The notes under the pieces were generated by a model. The model had not been told where the DNA came from. It searched no databases and saw only the letters and a list, made by a program, of their open reading frames with translations. This document shows, one piece after another, positions 1 to 11,501 of a stretch of 64,000 nt of DNA. Each line of letters starts with the position of its first letter. Position 1 is the first letter of the stretch. Origin of the DNA: Phoenix dactylifera (lineage: Eukaryota; Streptophyta; Magnoliopsida; Arecales; Arecaceae); contig NC_052397.1 of the NCBI RefSeq assembly GCF_009389715.1, forward strand, positions 10,551,595-10,615,594, read 5' to 3'. The translations under genes and the position numbers were made by a program.

Positions 1-1907
1 ACAAGCCAAAACAAGCGTAAGTGGATCACCATCATATTCCATTCAATAGGTCTATAATTCATATGATGGCAAGCACCTTGCCTTCAGAATGCAACTAATA
101 GTCTGACGGTCCAATGCTCATTGTTAGAAGAAGACCTGCTATGATCGAACCCAGGTCATTCTGATGGCCCCATAGTTACTGTTTGAATAGATCTAACAAT
201 GCCAAGTTCACTGTTAGAAGCAGAAGGATTTGAATCCAACTCAGAATATTTCAATGAAGGTATAATATCCATTAGAAGCTATCTAATGGCAAGGTAGTTA
301 CTGTTAGAATAAATAGAATCCTTCTAGAAGCCCTTAAAGACTTTGAGTACGAGTCGGATTCCAATATTGCAATCGATGGAAGTCTACAAATCATTCAAAG
401 TATTTGATGGCATGAACTTATCGTCTGAAGAACCTAAAGTTGATCTTGATTTGGACTATATTACAGTTTGATCTAATGACAAACTTGTTATTGTCAACTC
501 CCATCCAATAACAAACTATCATCTGAACTGTTCTAAAAACCCATAGTCCACCATCAACTTAGATGTTTTTTTAATATAGAATTGCCCTTACAACAAGTTT
601 ACTTGTAAATCTAGGACTAATTAGTTTCTGAGTTTTTCTTGGACTCTAAGGGCAACTATTTTATTTATCACTTGTAAGGGGTGCTGTAGCTTATAATAAC
701 CCATATGTACCCCTTATCTTCGTTGATCAATGGAGTTTGCTTTTCCTGTGTGCATGTTAAATCGTGTTTGCACTCCAATTTCTTGTTGCACAATGAATTA
801 ATTCTGCATTTCCTAGTGGATTCTGGGGATCGATGGCGAGGCTAGTAGGTATAGCAATCGGTCAGTTGTGTTGGTGAAGTTCTCAGCAACGGTGAAGTCA
901 TCTTAGTAGCGAGCCGATAAGCTACTAGTTATCCTTAGATAGTTTAGTTCTATAGTTTCCCTAATCCTTTAGATTTTCAAATTTATTTTCTACTTTTTTT
1001 TACTTTTGGGTTTAGTTTAATCTTTGCCTAGTAGTTTACATTATTTCTTAGCTAGTCTAGCCACTCGCTGGGTAGCTTTGAAGCTAATGTTAGGCCTTTC
1101 TTGCCTATGTTAGTAGATCCTGGTACCAAATCCTGGTCTTTTCTAGTTATTGTGCTAACAGATTTTCCTTTTATTGCTTATATGATGCACGCATACTTAA
1201 TTAGGATTTTGATTTGAGTTTGAATCTAGATTTTTAAAAGATAAATAATTAATTATTTTCAAAATTTTAATTGCTTTCAAACTTCTATTCATTCTTGAGC
1301 TCTACTTGCTCTTAAATTTCTATCCAAAAAAATTAATTTGATTTTAAGTAGAAGTAAGATATACTGCTTGGAGTTGGACTTTATATCTAAATCATTGATC
1401 TATTTCCCTAGCTAGATTAGATCTGGAACAGTTGATCAGGTCTCATTCTATAAAAAAAAGTCCACAATGTAGGGGTACCTAGTCCCAGTCGGCACTAGAG
1501 TAGTTGATGAGAGTTTTCTTCTAAGTTAGGAAGGAGCTCAGTTCCTCCTTTAATTGTTATCTTTCTGCTTGAGCATGTGAGGACAATTACCACCACCAAC
1601 CCTATCTAGGGTTGAAGAAGCTCTAGAGATCCTACCATGTTAAACCTAGTAGTATGCATCCCAACACCTCAACCATTTGTATGCATCCTCTCACTGCACA
1701 CTGCAATCTTAGTTGGAGCTCCGCTTTTGCCACCTAAATTAGCAGATGCAAAGTGGCACACACATCTGGGCCACTCATTTTGCTATCAATTAGCTTTCTA
1801 TTGCAGCCAAGTCCTACATGCATCTAAAGGCATCCAATGGCAGCACTCCCACCATTGGAACTCTGCTGATGGCAGGGTCCTCACTGTTGAGATCTTAACT
1901 ATATATG
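1..1907. other. Unassigned AT-rich intergenic DNA
   Basis: I see no supportable gene. Several short phrases recur imperfectly in the first 500 bases (variants of 'gatggcaag' and 'ctgttagaa'), which looks like decayed repeat sequence. A 94-codon open frame at 1637-1921 has no recognisable domain. Confidence 0.5.
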
Positions 1908-2150
1908 TTAGAATCCACTAATTGATTGATTATGCCAAACTTAGTCGGCCTTACCAAATCTCATCTTGATTGATTTGTGATTGATTGTGCCAAACTTAAA
2001 CGGTGTTACTAAATTTCACTTCGATTGATTGTGCCAAACTTAGTCGGCCTTACTAAACTTTGTCAGCCTTTGAGTTTATATAAAGGTTGCTTTTATACAT
2101 TGTAACATACGGGCAGAAATACAATTCTCTTCTCTCTCATTCTTCTATTT
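1908..2150 (+). mobile_element. Probable solo LTR or LTR fragment, copia-like
   Basis: The stretch begins TGTTAGAATCC and contains two to three imperfect copies of a unit including 'tgccaaacttagtcggcc'. It then has a TATATAAAGG box near 2076, a 'ttgtaacat' phrase and a pyrimidine-rich 'ctcttctctctc' tail, an order typical of a plant LTR. I found no internal coding region next to it and no convincing target duplication, so the right edge is approximate. Confidence 0.35.
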
Positions 2151-2429
2151 TAATGGATTAAATTTTAAATTTTCATAAGAATGTGGTTTAGTAAAATTGT
2201 TAACCAAATATTCCGAAGCTTATTTCTCTTTCCATGCTTACGTGCATCTCACCTGCTTTTTTCTTTGCTTGTTGATGTTTAAGCCACTCATAATGATATG
2301 ATCGATTCAAACCCATCTTCTCAATCTCGCGCGTGTACACACTCTCTCTTTTCTTCTGATAAGAAAGCATGATTACACGATCCTGAAATATATACAACTA
2401 CAAGCATTTGCCTGCAACATATCATGCAA

Positions 2430-2860
2430 CTAAGTAGGTAGTGCCTTAGCTGAGTCCCAAATGACTGAACTTGAATATCTAGTTATATGAAAGGCCACCC
2501 AATCCACTGTATTGTTCATTTCTTTGTAAATATGGATAGCGTTAAATGACTGCAAAGTGCTAATTATCCTACTTAAGTCCTCCAAAGTGGGATGGGAGTC
2601 CTCAGCCTGGGTCTGCCGATCAGCTAAGTAACTTATTACTATCCTCAAGTGTCTCTCAAGTATTAAACTGGAGACTTTCTGATCTATGACTGCATAACCC
2701 TAGCCCTCGTAGGCACCTCTTATGTCTGCTAATGGGATCCTAACATTATATAGACGGCATCTTTTGCAGCCACAAACATGGATCCTTTGTTCCGAACAAA
2801 TTCAGCTCCACCATTCACACCACGATCCAAAACACTGCCATCAAAGTTGATTTCAAAAAA
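2430..2860 (-). pseudogene. LINE RNase H domain fragment (decayed)
   Basis: Minus-strand translation gives the start of a plant non-LTR RNase H domain, with the motif INFDGSV then GGAEFVRNKG around 2855-2790. After an in-frame stop it continues as SSLILE... and LEDLSRIISTLQSF, then the late RNase H motif YKEMNNTVDWVAFH near 2530. This is the RNase H found at the 3' end of many plant L1-like elements. The reverse transcriptase part is absent, so this is a truncated relic. It is the same kind of domain as at 46027-46266 and 50870-51070, but more diverged. Confidence 0.7.
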
Positions 2861-3068
2861 ACTAAAAAGTAAAAGCTTCCAGAAGAAGTCATACTTAACG
2901 ACGCACAAGATGCTATGTGAGAGATCACGATCCTTCGGGTAGAAACAATTTGGATATATTCTACAACCGCACGTTTTTGACGATACATGCATTCTGGAGG
3001 ACCACATGTGGTAGATGATATAGAAAGACAATCACTCTCTTTCTTGATTTCTAAAAGATGGCAACAAG

Positions 3069-4689
3069 TTTAATTAAGGCTGCAATGGGTAGGGTTGACC
3101 TGCTTAGACCCGACCCGACCCGCTCAGATCCAACCCGATCCATTTTGGAGAACCCGTGGAGCCGAGCCGGGCCTTAAAATTAGACTCGTTCCATTTTTCG
3201 GCTCGAATCTGGATTTACTGAATTCAAACCCGATCTGACTCATTTGAAATTTGAGTAATTTTGGATTTTAAATCTTACGATCCGATCCGACACGACCTGA
3301 ATCTGTAAAATTATTTGGGCCTGTGGGCTGCAGCCCACGGATATGCAAATAGGGCTGTCAACGGGCCGAGCTGCTCGGGCTTGAGCTCGGCTCGTTATTC
3401 AAACGAGCCCGAGCCCGAGCCTAAAATGAGGCTCGTTTAAATCCGAGCCCGAGCAGCTCACGAGCCCAAATAAGGGATCAGTCCAATTAACAATTTAATT
3501 GGATCCCAATTAAATTTGGACTCAACCCAATTAAATTTTATTTGGCTCAATCAATTTAAATCCCAATCTAATTGAACCCAGTTGGATTTAGATTAGACCC
3601 AACCCGAGCTAACCCAAATCCATTTAATTTCTTTAAATCGAATTGGATTGGTTCGGGTTCGGACTCAACCCGTTAACCCGAACCCAACCCGTTAACCCAT
3701 TTTTATTTTCTTTCTCCTTTCTTCTCGGTTTCTCCAGAACATTCCCTACCCCTCTGCCTCTGGCCCTCCTTTCTTCTCGCCGTTCTCGATTTCTTCTCCG
3801 TTCTCCTCGTCGGCTCGCCCCCAAGCCCGAAGCCGATGCCCCCTTCTCTCTGACAACGACTACGACGATGATGACGACGTCGTACACCCGATCCCAGCTC
3901 TCCGAAAAGCTTCGCCGCTTCCTCCTCTCCCTTCTCCGCCCCCGATGCCGTCGCCCCCGGCGGGGGAGGCAACAAGCGTGAAGCGCCGCCGCCCCATCCG
4001 GCCGTTCCCGCGTCGAGGTCCCCCCTACCCCCTGCTTTCACAGTGAAAGTTTCACTCCCTCCCCGCCGGCCGAGCCCCCGGCGCCCGCAGTGCCCGCGGC
4101 CGACCCGCGGCCGATGCCCGTGCCAGCGGTGCTTGCGGCCGCCCCCTTCTTTCTTCTCTTCTTCTTCTTTTCTTTCTTTCTTTCTTTCTTTCTTTATTTC
4201 CTTCGTTCTTTTCTCCTCCGACGAACGATGGGGATGGGGCGCCGGGGCGGGCTCGGGCTCGGGCAAATGAGCCTTACGAGCCCAAGCCGGAGCCGGGCTG
4301 TGCCAAGCGAGCCCGAGCCCAAGCCCAGTACAGCGCTCGATACCGAGCTCGAGCCGAAGCCAGAGCCTAGACTTTTATGGAGCGAGCCGTAGGCTCGGCT
4401 CGGCTCGTTGACAGCCCTATGTGCAAACATAAGTTCTGAAACTATAGATGGATTGGCTCGAATTGAACTTGACTCGAACCTAAATTTTTTGGATTGGATC
4501 CAGATTATATATGGATCCAACCCGACCTGAATGATCTGTTGGGTCAAAAATTGTGGTGGTAGACCCAATTTGATCCGATCTTAGTCGGATTTGGGTCCAA
4601 AATTAGGATTCGAACAAAAAAACAAAATTACGTTGGGGTTACTCATGACCCGATCTGATCCGAACTATTTGCACTTCTAAGCTTAATTA
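3069..4689. mobile_element. Outer hAT-like element with 8-bp target duplication, interrupted
   Basis: The ends carry TTTAATTA (3069-3076) and CTTAATTA (4682-4689), an 8-bp near-duplicate, the size hAT elements leave. Inside, the element starts AGGCTGCAATGGG. Its other end, reverse-complemented, reads CTTAGAAGTGCAAATAG, so the inverted repeats are degenerate. Both flanks are rich in 'acccgacccgac' and 'gatccgatc' motifs, as in many plant hAT-derived elements. About 535 bp belong to this element; the rest is the nested insertion at 3350-4419. No transposase is visible. The nested element is the firmer call. Confidence 0.5.
3350..4419. mobile_element. Non-autonomous hAT-like element nested in the outer element
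   Basis: Both ends carry the same inverted repeat starting TAGGGCTGTCAACG and continuing GCCGAGC, with a single mismatch over about 21 bases. Flanks are TATGCAAA (3342-3349) and TGTGCAAA (4420-4427), an 8-bp duplication with one mismatch, as expected for hAT. The element is 1070 bp with no transposase. Subterminal sequence is dense in GAGCCCGAGCCC-type motifs. The centre (about 3700-4250) is GC- and pyrimidine-rich and gives several overlapping open frames, which I treat as non-genic or as captured sequence. Confidence 0.8.
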
Positions 4690-5205
4690 AAAAAAAACTT
4701 TCTCACCGCCAGATCAATATTTACGTCAAGTACACGTGCCAGGTCAGTAGAACATCCGTGGAGGACGATCCGTTAGACGCTGTGTGACCGGAAGCAGGGG
4801 ATCCTCGGGAGTAAGAGCCTCTCACGGCAATCAAAGCGCCCTATTCAACGGACACGCGCCCACCATCCAGCGGCTGCCACCACCTCCCCAAAGATTCCTC
4901 CTGGAAACACTCCGAACACTGCACTACTCGCCTTTCAAATCCGCACACGAGCGTCGAGACCCTTGCCGTCAACTGGTAACCCGAAAGCCCATTCTCGTCA
5001 ATTCCCTCCACGCCCCCACAATAAAAACCATTCCTTCTACCCAGCGCCGACGCGTCCAACCACCCGTCCAGCCGTCCTTCCTCCCATATCTCCATTAACG
5101 CCCCTCACTGGAGCTCATTCTCCATGTATTTCCCTTGGAAATTTCCCTTCTGATCCTTCTCTCCTCTTCTCGCTCGTCAGAACGGTGTAGACTTCTTAGG
5201 AAGTC

Positions 5206-6656
5206 ATGGTATCACTGGCGGAATCCCAGATCCCTTCGTCGCAGAGCCCCTGCTCTTCTTCGACTAGGATCCAGAAGTCCCATGGGCGATCGATGAGGAC
5301 GGTGAGGTGCAATCTATACAAGGATGACCGGAATTGCTCCTTGGATGACGCTCCGGCGAGTGGGAACTCGGCGGCGGTGTCGGAGAATTTGACGGATTCC
5401 GTGGTGGATTTCAAGCTCCGGGAGCTCGCGGTGGGGATGGGCTCCGCCGACGCCGCCAAATCCGCCTCCACGGAGGACGCCAGCGATCTCCTCGATCTTT
5501 CTCGGGATTTCTCCGAGTGCTCCAGCTTCAACTCGGATATATCTGGAGAGCTCCAGCGGCTGGCTTCGATCATCCCTATATCGGAGGCGCCGCAGAGCTC
5601 GCCGTCGGATCTGGACGACTTGGAGGTTCTCGGGTCAGGATTCTCCTCCTCGGATATTGCGGAGAGCGCAGCGGCGGTGGAGAGCTTGGAGCCGGCGGTG
5701 AGGGCCTGCGTGGAGCGCCTGGAGTCGGTGGCGGCGCCGGTGGAGGCGAAGGGGGCGGCGGCTGCGAAGCTAAGGCTGATGGCGAAGCACCGGTCGGATT
5801 TCCGGGCGCTGATCGGTGCCTCAGGGGCGATCCCAGCGCTGATCCCGCTCCTCCGGAGCGCGGATCCGGCGACGCAGGAGAACGCGGTGACTGCGCTGCT
5901 GAACCTATCGCTTGAGGAGGCGAACAAGGTCCCGATCACGGCGGCGGGGGCGATCAAGCCGCTGGTGTACGCCCTCCGGACGGGGACGGCGGCGGCGAAG
6001 CAGAACGCGGCGTGCGCGCTGCTGAGCCTGGCGATGGTGGAGGAGAACCGGACGACGATCGGGTTATGCGGGGCGATCCCGCCGCTGGTGTCGCTGCTGC
6101 TCCACGGGTCGAGTAGGGGAAAGAAGGACGCGCTGACGACGCTGTACAAGCTGTGCTCCGCGAGGCAGAACAAGGAGAGGGCGGTGCGGGCGGGGGTGGC
6201 GGGGCCGCTGGTGGGGCTGGTGGGGGAGCGCGGAGGGGGGACGGCAGAGAAGGCGATGGTGGTGCTGGGATCGCTGGCGGCGATCCCGGAGGGGCGGGCG
6301 GCGGTGGTGGAGGCCGGGGGGATCCCGGCGCTGGTGGAGGCGATCGAGGACGGGCCGGCCCGGGGGAAGGAGTTCGCCGTGCTCGCCCTCCTCCAGCTCT
6401 GCGCCGAGAGCGCCCGCAACCGCGCCCTTCTCGTCCGCGAGGGCGCCATCCCGCCGCTCGTCGCCCTCTCCCAGTCCGGCTCCGCCCGGGCCAAGCACAA
6501 GGTTAGTACTTCGCCGCCCTTCTTTTCCCTTTCTTTTTTGTGGAAGACTCGCACCCAAAGTTGTGTCATGTCGTTCCGCAGGCGGAGACGCTTCTGGGGT
6601 ACCTGCGGGAGCAACGGCAGGACGGCGGCGCTACGCCGGGCGTGGGAAGGTACTAA
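5206..6656 (+). CDS. ARM-repeat protein, U-box-less PUB4-like (two exons, 456 aa)
   Basis: Coding exons are 5206-6501 and 6582-6656. The 80-bp intron has GT-AG borders, lies in phase 0, and its retention would frameshift. The start ATG has an in-frame stop just upstream. Residues 1-165 are serine- and acid-rich and probably disordered. From about residue 165 to the end there are tandem armadillo repeats, seen as recurring GAIPALIPLL / NAVTALLNLSL, GAIKPLVYAL / NAACALLSLA and GAIPPLVSLL / DALTTLYKL pairs. Splicing restores the family ending AETLLGYLRE. No U-box precedes the repeats. The family resembles the ARM region of plant PUB E3 ligases and U-box-less relatives of similar size. Such repeats bind partner proteins; the exact role here is unknown. 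Codon third positions are strongly GC-biased, unlike the rest of the window, as in many monocot genes. Not recognised to a gene symbol. Confidence 0.9.
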
Positions 6657-7110
6657 CGGTAACCATAACGGCAGCGGTAACTCCACCACCTGTTTCAATA
6701 AGCGAACCCTTTTGTGAATCTTTTTTTGGGGTTACGTGGCTGGCTGAGAGGTGCGGAGGAGATGGAGAGTAAGATGAGCCTCCGGTGGAGTGGAACGGGG
6801 TGTTCGTTAATTGTAGTAGTTTATTACGGTGTGTGCTCTATGTAAATAGGGAGGTAGTTTTGTGTGAATATTTTGTTTGTGAGGTTGGAGTTGGGGAGGA
6901 GACTTCTGATCTGAAGGTTGACGAGTCTTTTAGGGATGGAGTGGACTTAGTAATAGGGGGTTTAATTAATGATGTTAATGTGTATGGATTGCAAGGGCTT
7001 TTCCCAGAGGATTTGGTTATGAAAACCTTTGGTTTTGGTTTGGATTTTTGCGATCCAAATTCTGCTGTTTAGTTATTGATCAAAAAAGTGTGCAATGGAT
7101 TCTTCTTCTA
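6657..7110 (+). other. Probable 3' UTR of the ARM-repeat gene
   Basis: Downstream of the TAA at 6654-6656 the composition turns T- and G-rich, typical of a plant 3' UTR. I cannot fix the polyadenylation site. A 95-codon frame at 6785-7072 has no recognisable domain and lies in this stretch. Confidence 0.4.
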
Positions 7111-8615
7111 TATACTCATTTTGCTTAGCTTGAAGTCCGAGTTAATCACTCTCCAACTAGTTTCTGTCCAGCGAGATTGCTATGTTCTATCCCTTAGTAT
7201 TTTGACAAATTCATATGAACCATTGACCCTTAAATTTCTGAAAAAACTGTAGATTATCGTCTCTAAACCATGACATGAGGCCGCTTTGAGGAATTAATAT
7301 TTTATCTTGGATGTTATAATTAAGATAATTAACATGAGATACGGGAACAAAGAAAGGGACATCCATGGGTGTTTGTCGGGTCCACATGAAGGCCGCCCCA
7401 CCGACTGAGAGCATAAGCAGGGGCATAACCAGTACAACATCATAATAAAATCTTAAGAGATATAATATGAGTTTAAGGGAAAAGGGTGTGAGAGGCATCA
7501 TTTGAAAGCAGCCACTTTGATTACTGATTCCAAATCAGCACAGCATTGTTGCCAGGCTTTAGTAATGATGGTTCTGGTAGTTGGTCCACCAAATCAACAG
7601 CTTAACAATACTTTTATTATTGCTGCCTTTGTTTTCTAATTGCAACTAGTGTCTTCATCACACTTTAATACCATGGGGGGGTATATATATATAGTCAGAA
7701 TGGGATTTGAATATTAGATGAAAGTTGGTATTGAATTTTGAAAGATTATTGTATTTTCATTCTTCTCTAAAATTAGAATATGAATGGAACTGACTCCAAC
7801 AATTCCAGAGCCTAACTTCTTCTAACCAAATATGCCTTTAGTGTTTGCTTAGATGAGGGTTCGAGAGGAAAGACATCATTTCTTCTCTGTTTTTCTAAAT
7901 TAACCAAACTGTTAAGAGGTCTAAGCCATCCACTGTTGGCTCCGACAATGTTGACCGCAGAGGACCAAATTAATGTCTGCGAGATGATATCTTCTTACTT
8001 TGATGCCCATAGAGTTTTAGAATTCCTCTATTTCCACCTGGCAATTAGGAAGTAGTTTTGATAATAATGGTAAGAGCACCGACAATCCCCTTCTCCCTCC
8101 ACCTGGGTCAGAGTCTATGTCTTCAAGCAGAGCCTCTTTATCTAATGCTGCCAGAACCAGCATACCCGAGGACAAGGATACCGAGTGACCTATATCTAGG
8201 TGAAAAATTTTGTTTACTGATTACCCTATCCTTATAATTTACAACATCAAGAGCTCTTTATGGCTGCAAAATTTTGTTTAGAAACTTGGGCAGGATGAAG
8301 CTGTCATGCTTTCTATAAAATTCTAGTCTCAAATAGATGCACCACGTTATATTAATCCCACACTGCAAATGGTCGGAGTTATGTTATCAGAACACTCCTA
8401 TTGAAATCAGCAATCAGCAGAGATAAATAATGAAGTGGATCTAGGAAAACCAGGGAATCTAGTTGCGGGGATCTACTTTTTAAATCTAGAATTAATAGAT
8501 ATACAGTGATAAGGCCCCAAAAGGACTTGGTGCCAGGCTGTGCTTACAGCTTAGCTGTGCCGTAAGTGATATAATGAGCATAAAACCGGATGACTAAATA
8601 ATTTTCCACAACATT
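7111..8615. other. Intergenic, no gene seen
   Basis: AT-rich intergenic DNA with a short TATATATA run near 7683. I see no conserved coding sequence or clear element ends. Confidence 0.5.
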
Positions 8616-8619
8616 ATAT

Positions 8620-8975
8620 TATATATATAATTATATATATAATTATCATAGAGACCGGGCTACACTCAAGTAAATTTTTACTCAAATCCAATTAGATCTA
8701 TACTGAACAATAGAGATCCAATTCGGTCATATCCATATTGATAATTTTAGTCATGGGATGCGATCTAATACCTCTAAATTATTTATATACTAAAAATCAT
8801 ACAATTCAAAAGCTCTTAATCTATGCATCAAATGGTTCAAAAATGGACAGATTTTTAGTATGTAACCAGTTTAAAAATAATAGATCATATGCAATGGTTT
8901 GGAACATTAATATGGACCTTTATTGTTCAATGTAGATCTGACTGAATCTGAATGGAGATCTATATATATATATAA
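8620..8975. repeat. Inverted-repeat (MITE-like) element
   Basis: Sequence around 8693-8725 (TCTATACTGAACAATAGAG) recurs inverted near 8910-8935 (reverse complement TCTACATTGAACAATAAAG). A second, inner pair places ATACTAAAAATC near 8788 against its inverse near 8855. The nested arms would fold into an imperfect hairpin. Both outer edges lie in TATATA runs, so the borders and target duplication cannot be defined and the superfamily is open. Confidence 0.45.
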
Positions 8976-9899
8976 ATATATTGCTATCAACATCCTTCCT
9001 GAAAATGGCGTTGCATAGGACCACAAACATCAACTTCATGACTCATCATCCCCAGCCATGATACAAGGCTAACTTCAACTCCACTTGGGTCAATAAGATC
9101 AATCCACTAGTCCACTCTCATACGTCTCCCAGATTTAATAATGGGCTAGATCCACTCAAAGGAGCCTTGGGATAACACCGGCTCCAGACCGCAACAAAAA
9201 TGTGTTGCCTTGTCAATAGCTTTAGCTAGGGTCATGGCTGCAGATGAAAAATTATTCATGCCGGATGCCACCCAAAAAACAAACGAATTAGTCTAAAGTT
9301 GCAAGCATTGATGCCACACAAAAGGATTAATTGAATACCGAGCTAGCCCCTTGGCCTCATCAAATCATGCAAGGAAAACAAACAGCCGTGGATGGTAATG
9401 GGGCGGCTATAAACCCATTGCTCCGAGGTGGTCAATGGAGGTAAACCAGCATTATGATACTCCCAAGAGGAGCATGGCAGTATCCTTCTCGCTTTCTCAA
9501 TTGCAGTTCTCTTTTTCAGGTTGGTGGGCCTCATACGACCATGTGAGAACTCCATGCGTAAAAAGCTAGAACTTTTTTTCACCCGAGAGTACAGGGGGAT
9601 GATGCTCGCATAGCAACATGTGAAGCCAGGCTCAGTACTACTCTTTTGCTTTTGGAATTGCCAATTCCTGCCTGAAGCTCCATATCTGGACCTAAGCATG
9701 CTGTGGGACAACGATATCTTCCGTACAGGGAATGCAGGATGGCGTCCACTTTTTCCTTATGCTAACTGTGACTCTTTTTACTTCGTCTGGTGTTCATAGC
9801 ATTGAAGAAAGGCCGGCGAGCCTATGGTCGCCCACATGTGGTCCATTTGGAAGATAGCAGGAGATGGAATCCAGGGATGCTTTGGATCCACCGCCCACC
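8976..9899. other. Intergenic, no gene recognised
   Basis: Moderate-GC sequence with a 122-codon minus-strand open frame (9343-9711) that matches no family I recognise. It may be further LINE or other repeat debris downstream of the LINE tail at 9900. Confidence 0.4.
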
Positions 9900-10177
9900 T
9901 TTTTTTTTTTTTTGGTTAGATATATAGGTTTAAAAACACCATACATCCATGAGAATAGGAAAATAAAATATTTAAGAATTAAGAAGGATCCGCTGTTGAA
10001 TCTCAAAATATAGTTAAGGTATTGTTTGTCATGTAAGTTGCCATCCAATTTGCTGCAATAATAGCTTTTCCGTAGATATATGAAGTCTTCTATGAGATTA
10101 ATGAAGAGATGGTGTCGGGCCTCCGACGAGGTTTTGCTCTCATGGATGGCCCCAGGCTTTGCTCTTTGGGATTCCAT
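9900..10177 (-). mobile_element. LINE 3' end with poly(A) tail
   Basis: A run of 15 T at 9900-9914 is the poly(A) tail of an element read on the minus strand. Just upstream on that strand the translation shows a hydrophobic C-terminal stretch ending ...PIYLT before the A-run. The arrangement is that of an L1-like 3' end. It is probably the tail of the same decayed LINE whose reverse transcriptase lies at 10,570-11,501, with the part between lost or too diverged to read. Confidence 0.5.
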
Positions 10178-10569
10178 GTCCTTCCTTGCAACTCCAGCTG
10201 GGTTTTCACCTAAAAGCTATGGGACAACGCTATCATTTGAACAGGAAACTTGATATGCTCTCATGTGGCATCCTGTGATTGGGGATCAATTTCCTTTCCA
10301 TTGCTCTCTATGGAACAGTAAAGAATGGGGATCAATGTATTGTAGAAGATGAAAAGAGACTTTAGTATCCACAGGGCTATTTATGGGTCCACTTGATAGC
10401 TACCTTTCATCTTTTAGCAGTGCTCTAATCACGTATGAGAGGGATGATCAAAATTCTGAATACTAGATTGATGTCAAAAGAATAAATTTGTTCTTAATCT
10501 ACCAACTCGATACTTGGGAAGGGATGACTGAAAATTTTAGGTCAAACTTCAATCTTCAAGAAAGCAGCA

Positions 10570-11496
10570 ATGGCTGAAAATTACAGGCAAACTGTGAAAG
10601 AGAATATAAGACAAACTACAACACTTTACACTGACTTCAACAGTGTATATCGGCCTGCCCGTGACAAGAATCTCCATTTCCACCCGTTCATCTTAGAAAT
10701 GATTTTCTTACATGAGGGAGGGAAGCCATTTGCCTTTAATCTTTTACCTGCCATCGGGGTGCCCAAGTGCCTGAAGGTCCTTGAATGAGTATTTATGTTT
10801 AAGATAGAACTGATATTGTTTCTAATGCTCTGTGCCAAAATAGAGCTGAAAATGATTAGAGACTTCCGAAGGTTCACAGATTGACCCAAGTGAAAGCAGT
10901 ATTCAAGCATAATATGCTTCAGGGCTTCTGCATTATTAATTGTAGCTTTTATTGGAAGCAAGAGATCGTCTGCAAACATAAGATGGGAAATCTTGAACCG
11001 TTTGTAGAGGTCTGAAAACCTGTGACTCCCCTGCATCCATGGCTACTTGAATTCTTCTCATTAGCATTTCTAAACACAAAACAAATAAGGAAAAAATAGA
11101 CATCACTGGTTAAGCCCAAGGTCGAACCAAACCAAAGGGTGGGGCTGCCATTAATTAACACCAAAAAGGCAGAATCAGACAAGCAAGCTGCAGTCCATTT
11201 AATCATAATGGTTACGAACCTCCAATTGATAACTCCATTTTACACGGTCCTAAGCCCTCTCCATATCGGCTTTAATCATCATCAGAGCCTTTTGATTTCG
11301 GAGCTACCTGCAAGAAGGGAAGAACTTCTTGAGCAATGATAATATTATCAGTAATTTCCTACCTTGGATGAATACTCCCTGTTCTTCCAAGACCAACATT
11401 GGCAGGCAAACCTTTGATCTGTTAGCCAGCAATTTGGCAACCATCTTGTAGATGTTGTTTCATAAATTGATGGGGTGGAAATCTTTCAGCTCCTTG
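10570..11496 (-). pseudogene. LINE reverse transcriptase, distal segment
   Basis: Minus-strand translation gives, in order, KELKDFHPINL near 11,485; YKMVAKLLANR and LEEQGVFIQGR; then HLMFADDLLLP near 10,970 with the FADD catalytic core; SVNLRKS; and FRHLGTPM. This is the fingers-to-palm order of plant L1-like reverse transcriptase. Stops and shifts break the frame. The segment ends abruptly at the insertion at 11,502 and resumes at 14,226, so both parts belonged to one LINE before the insertion. Confidence 0.8.
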
Positions 11497-11501
11497 GCAT
11501 C

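Noticed and set aside
3643..4568. Several frames of 75-187 codons in the hAT-like element
   Set aside because: Overlapping, low-complexity Arg/Pro/Lys-rich frames in a GC-rich transposon core; no complete domain.
5196..6698. 500-codon open frame on the minus strand across the ARM gene
   Set aside because: It is antisense to a clearly conserved gene and is Ser/Ala/Arg-rich. It stays open because of the gene's strong GC bias at third codon positions. No domain.
9343..9711. 122-codon minus-strand frame
   Set aside because: No recognisable motif, no splice or promoter context; probably chance or repeat debris.
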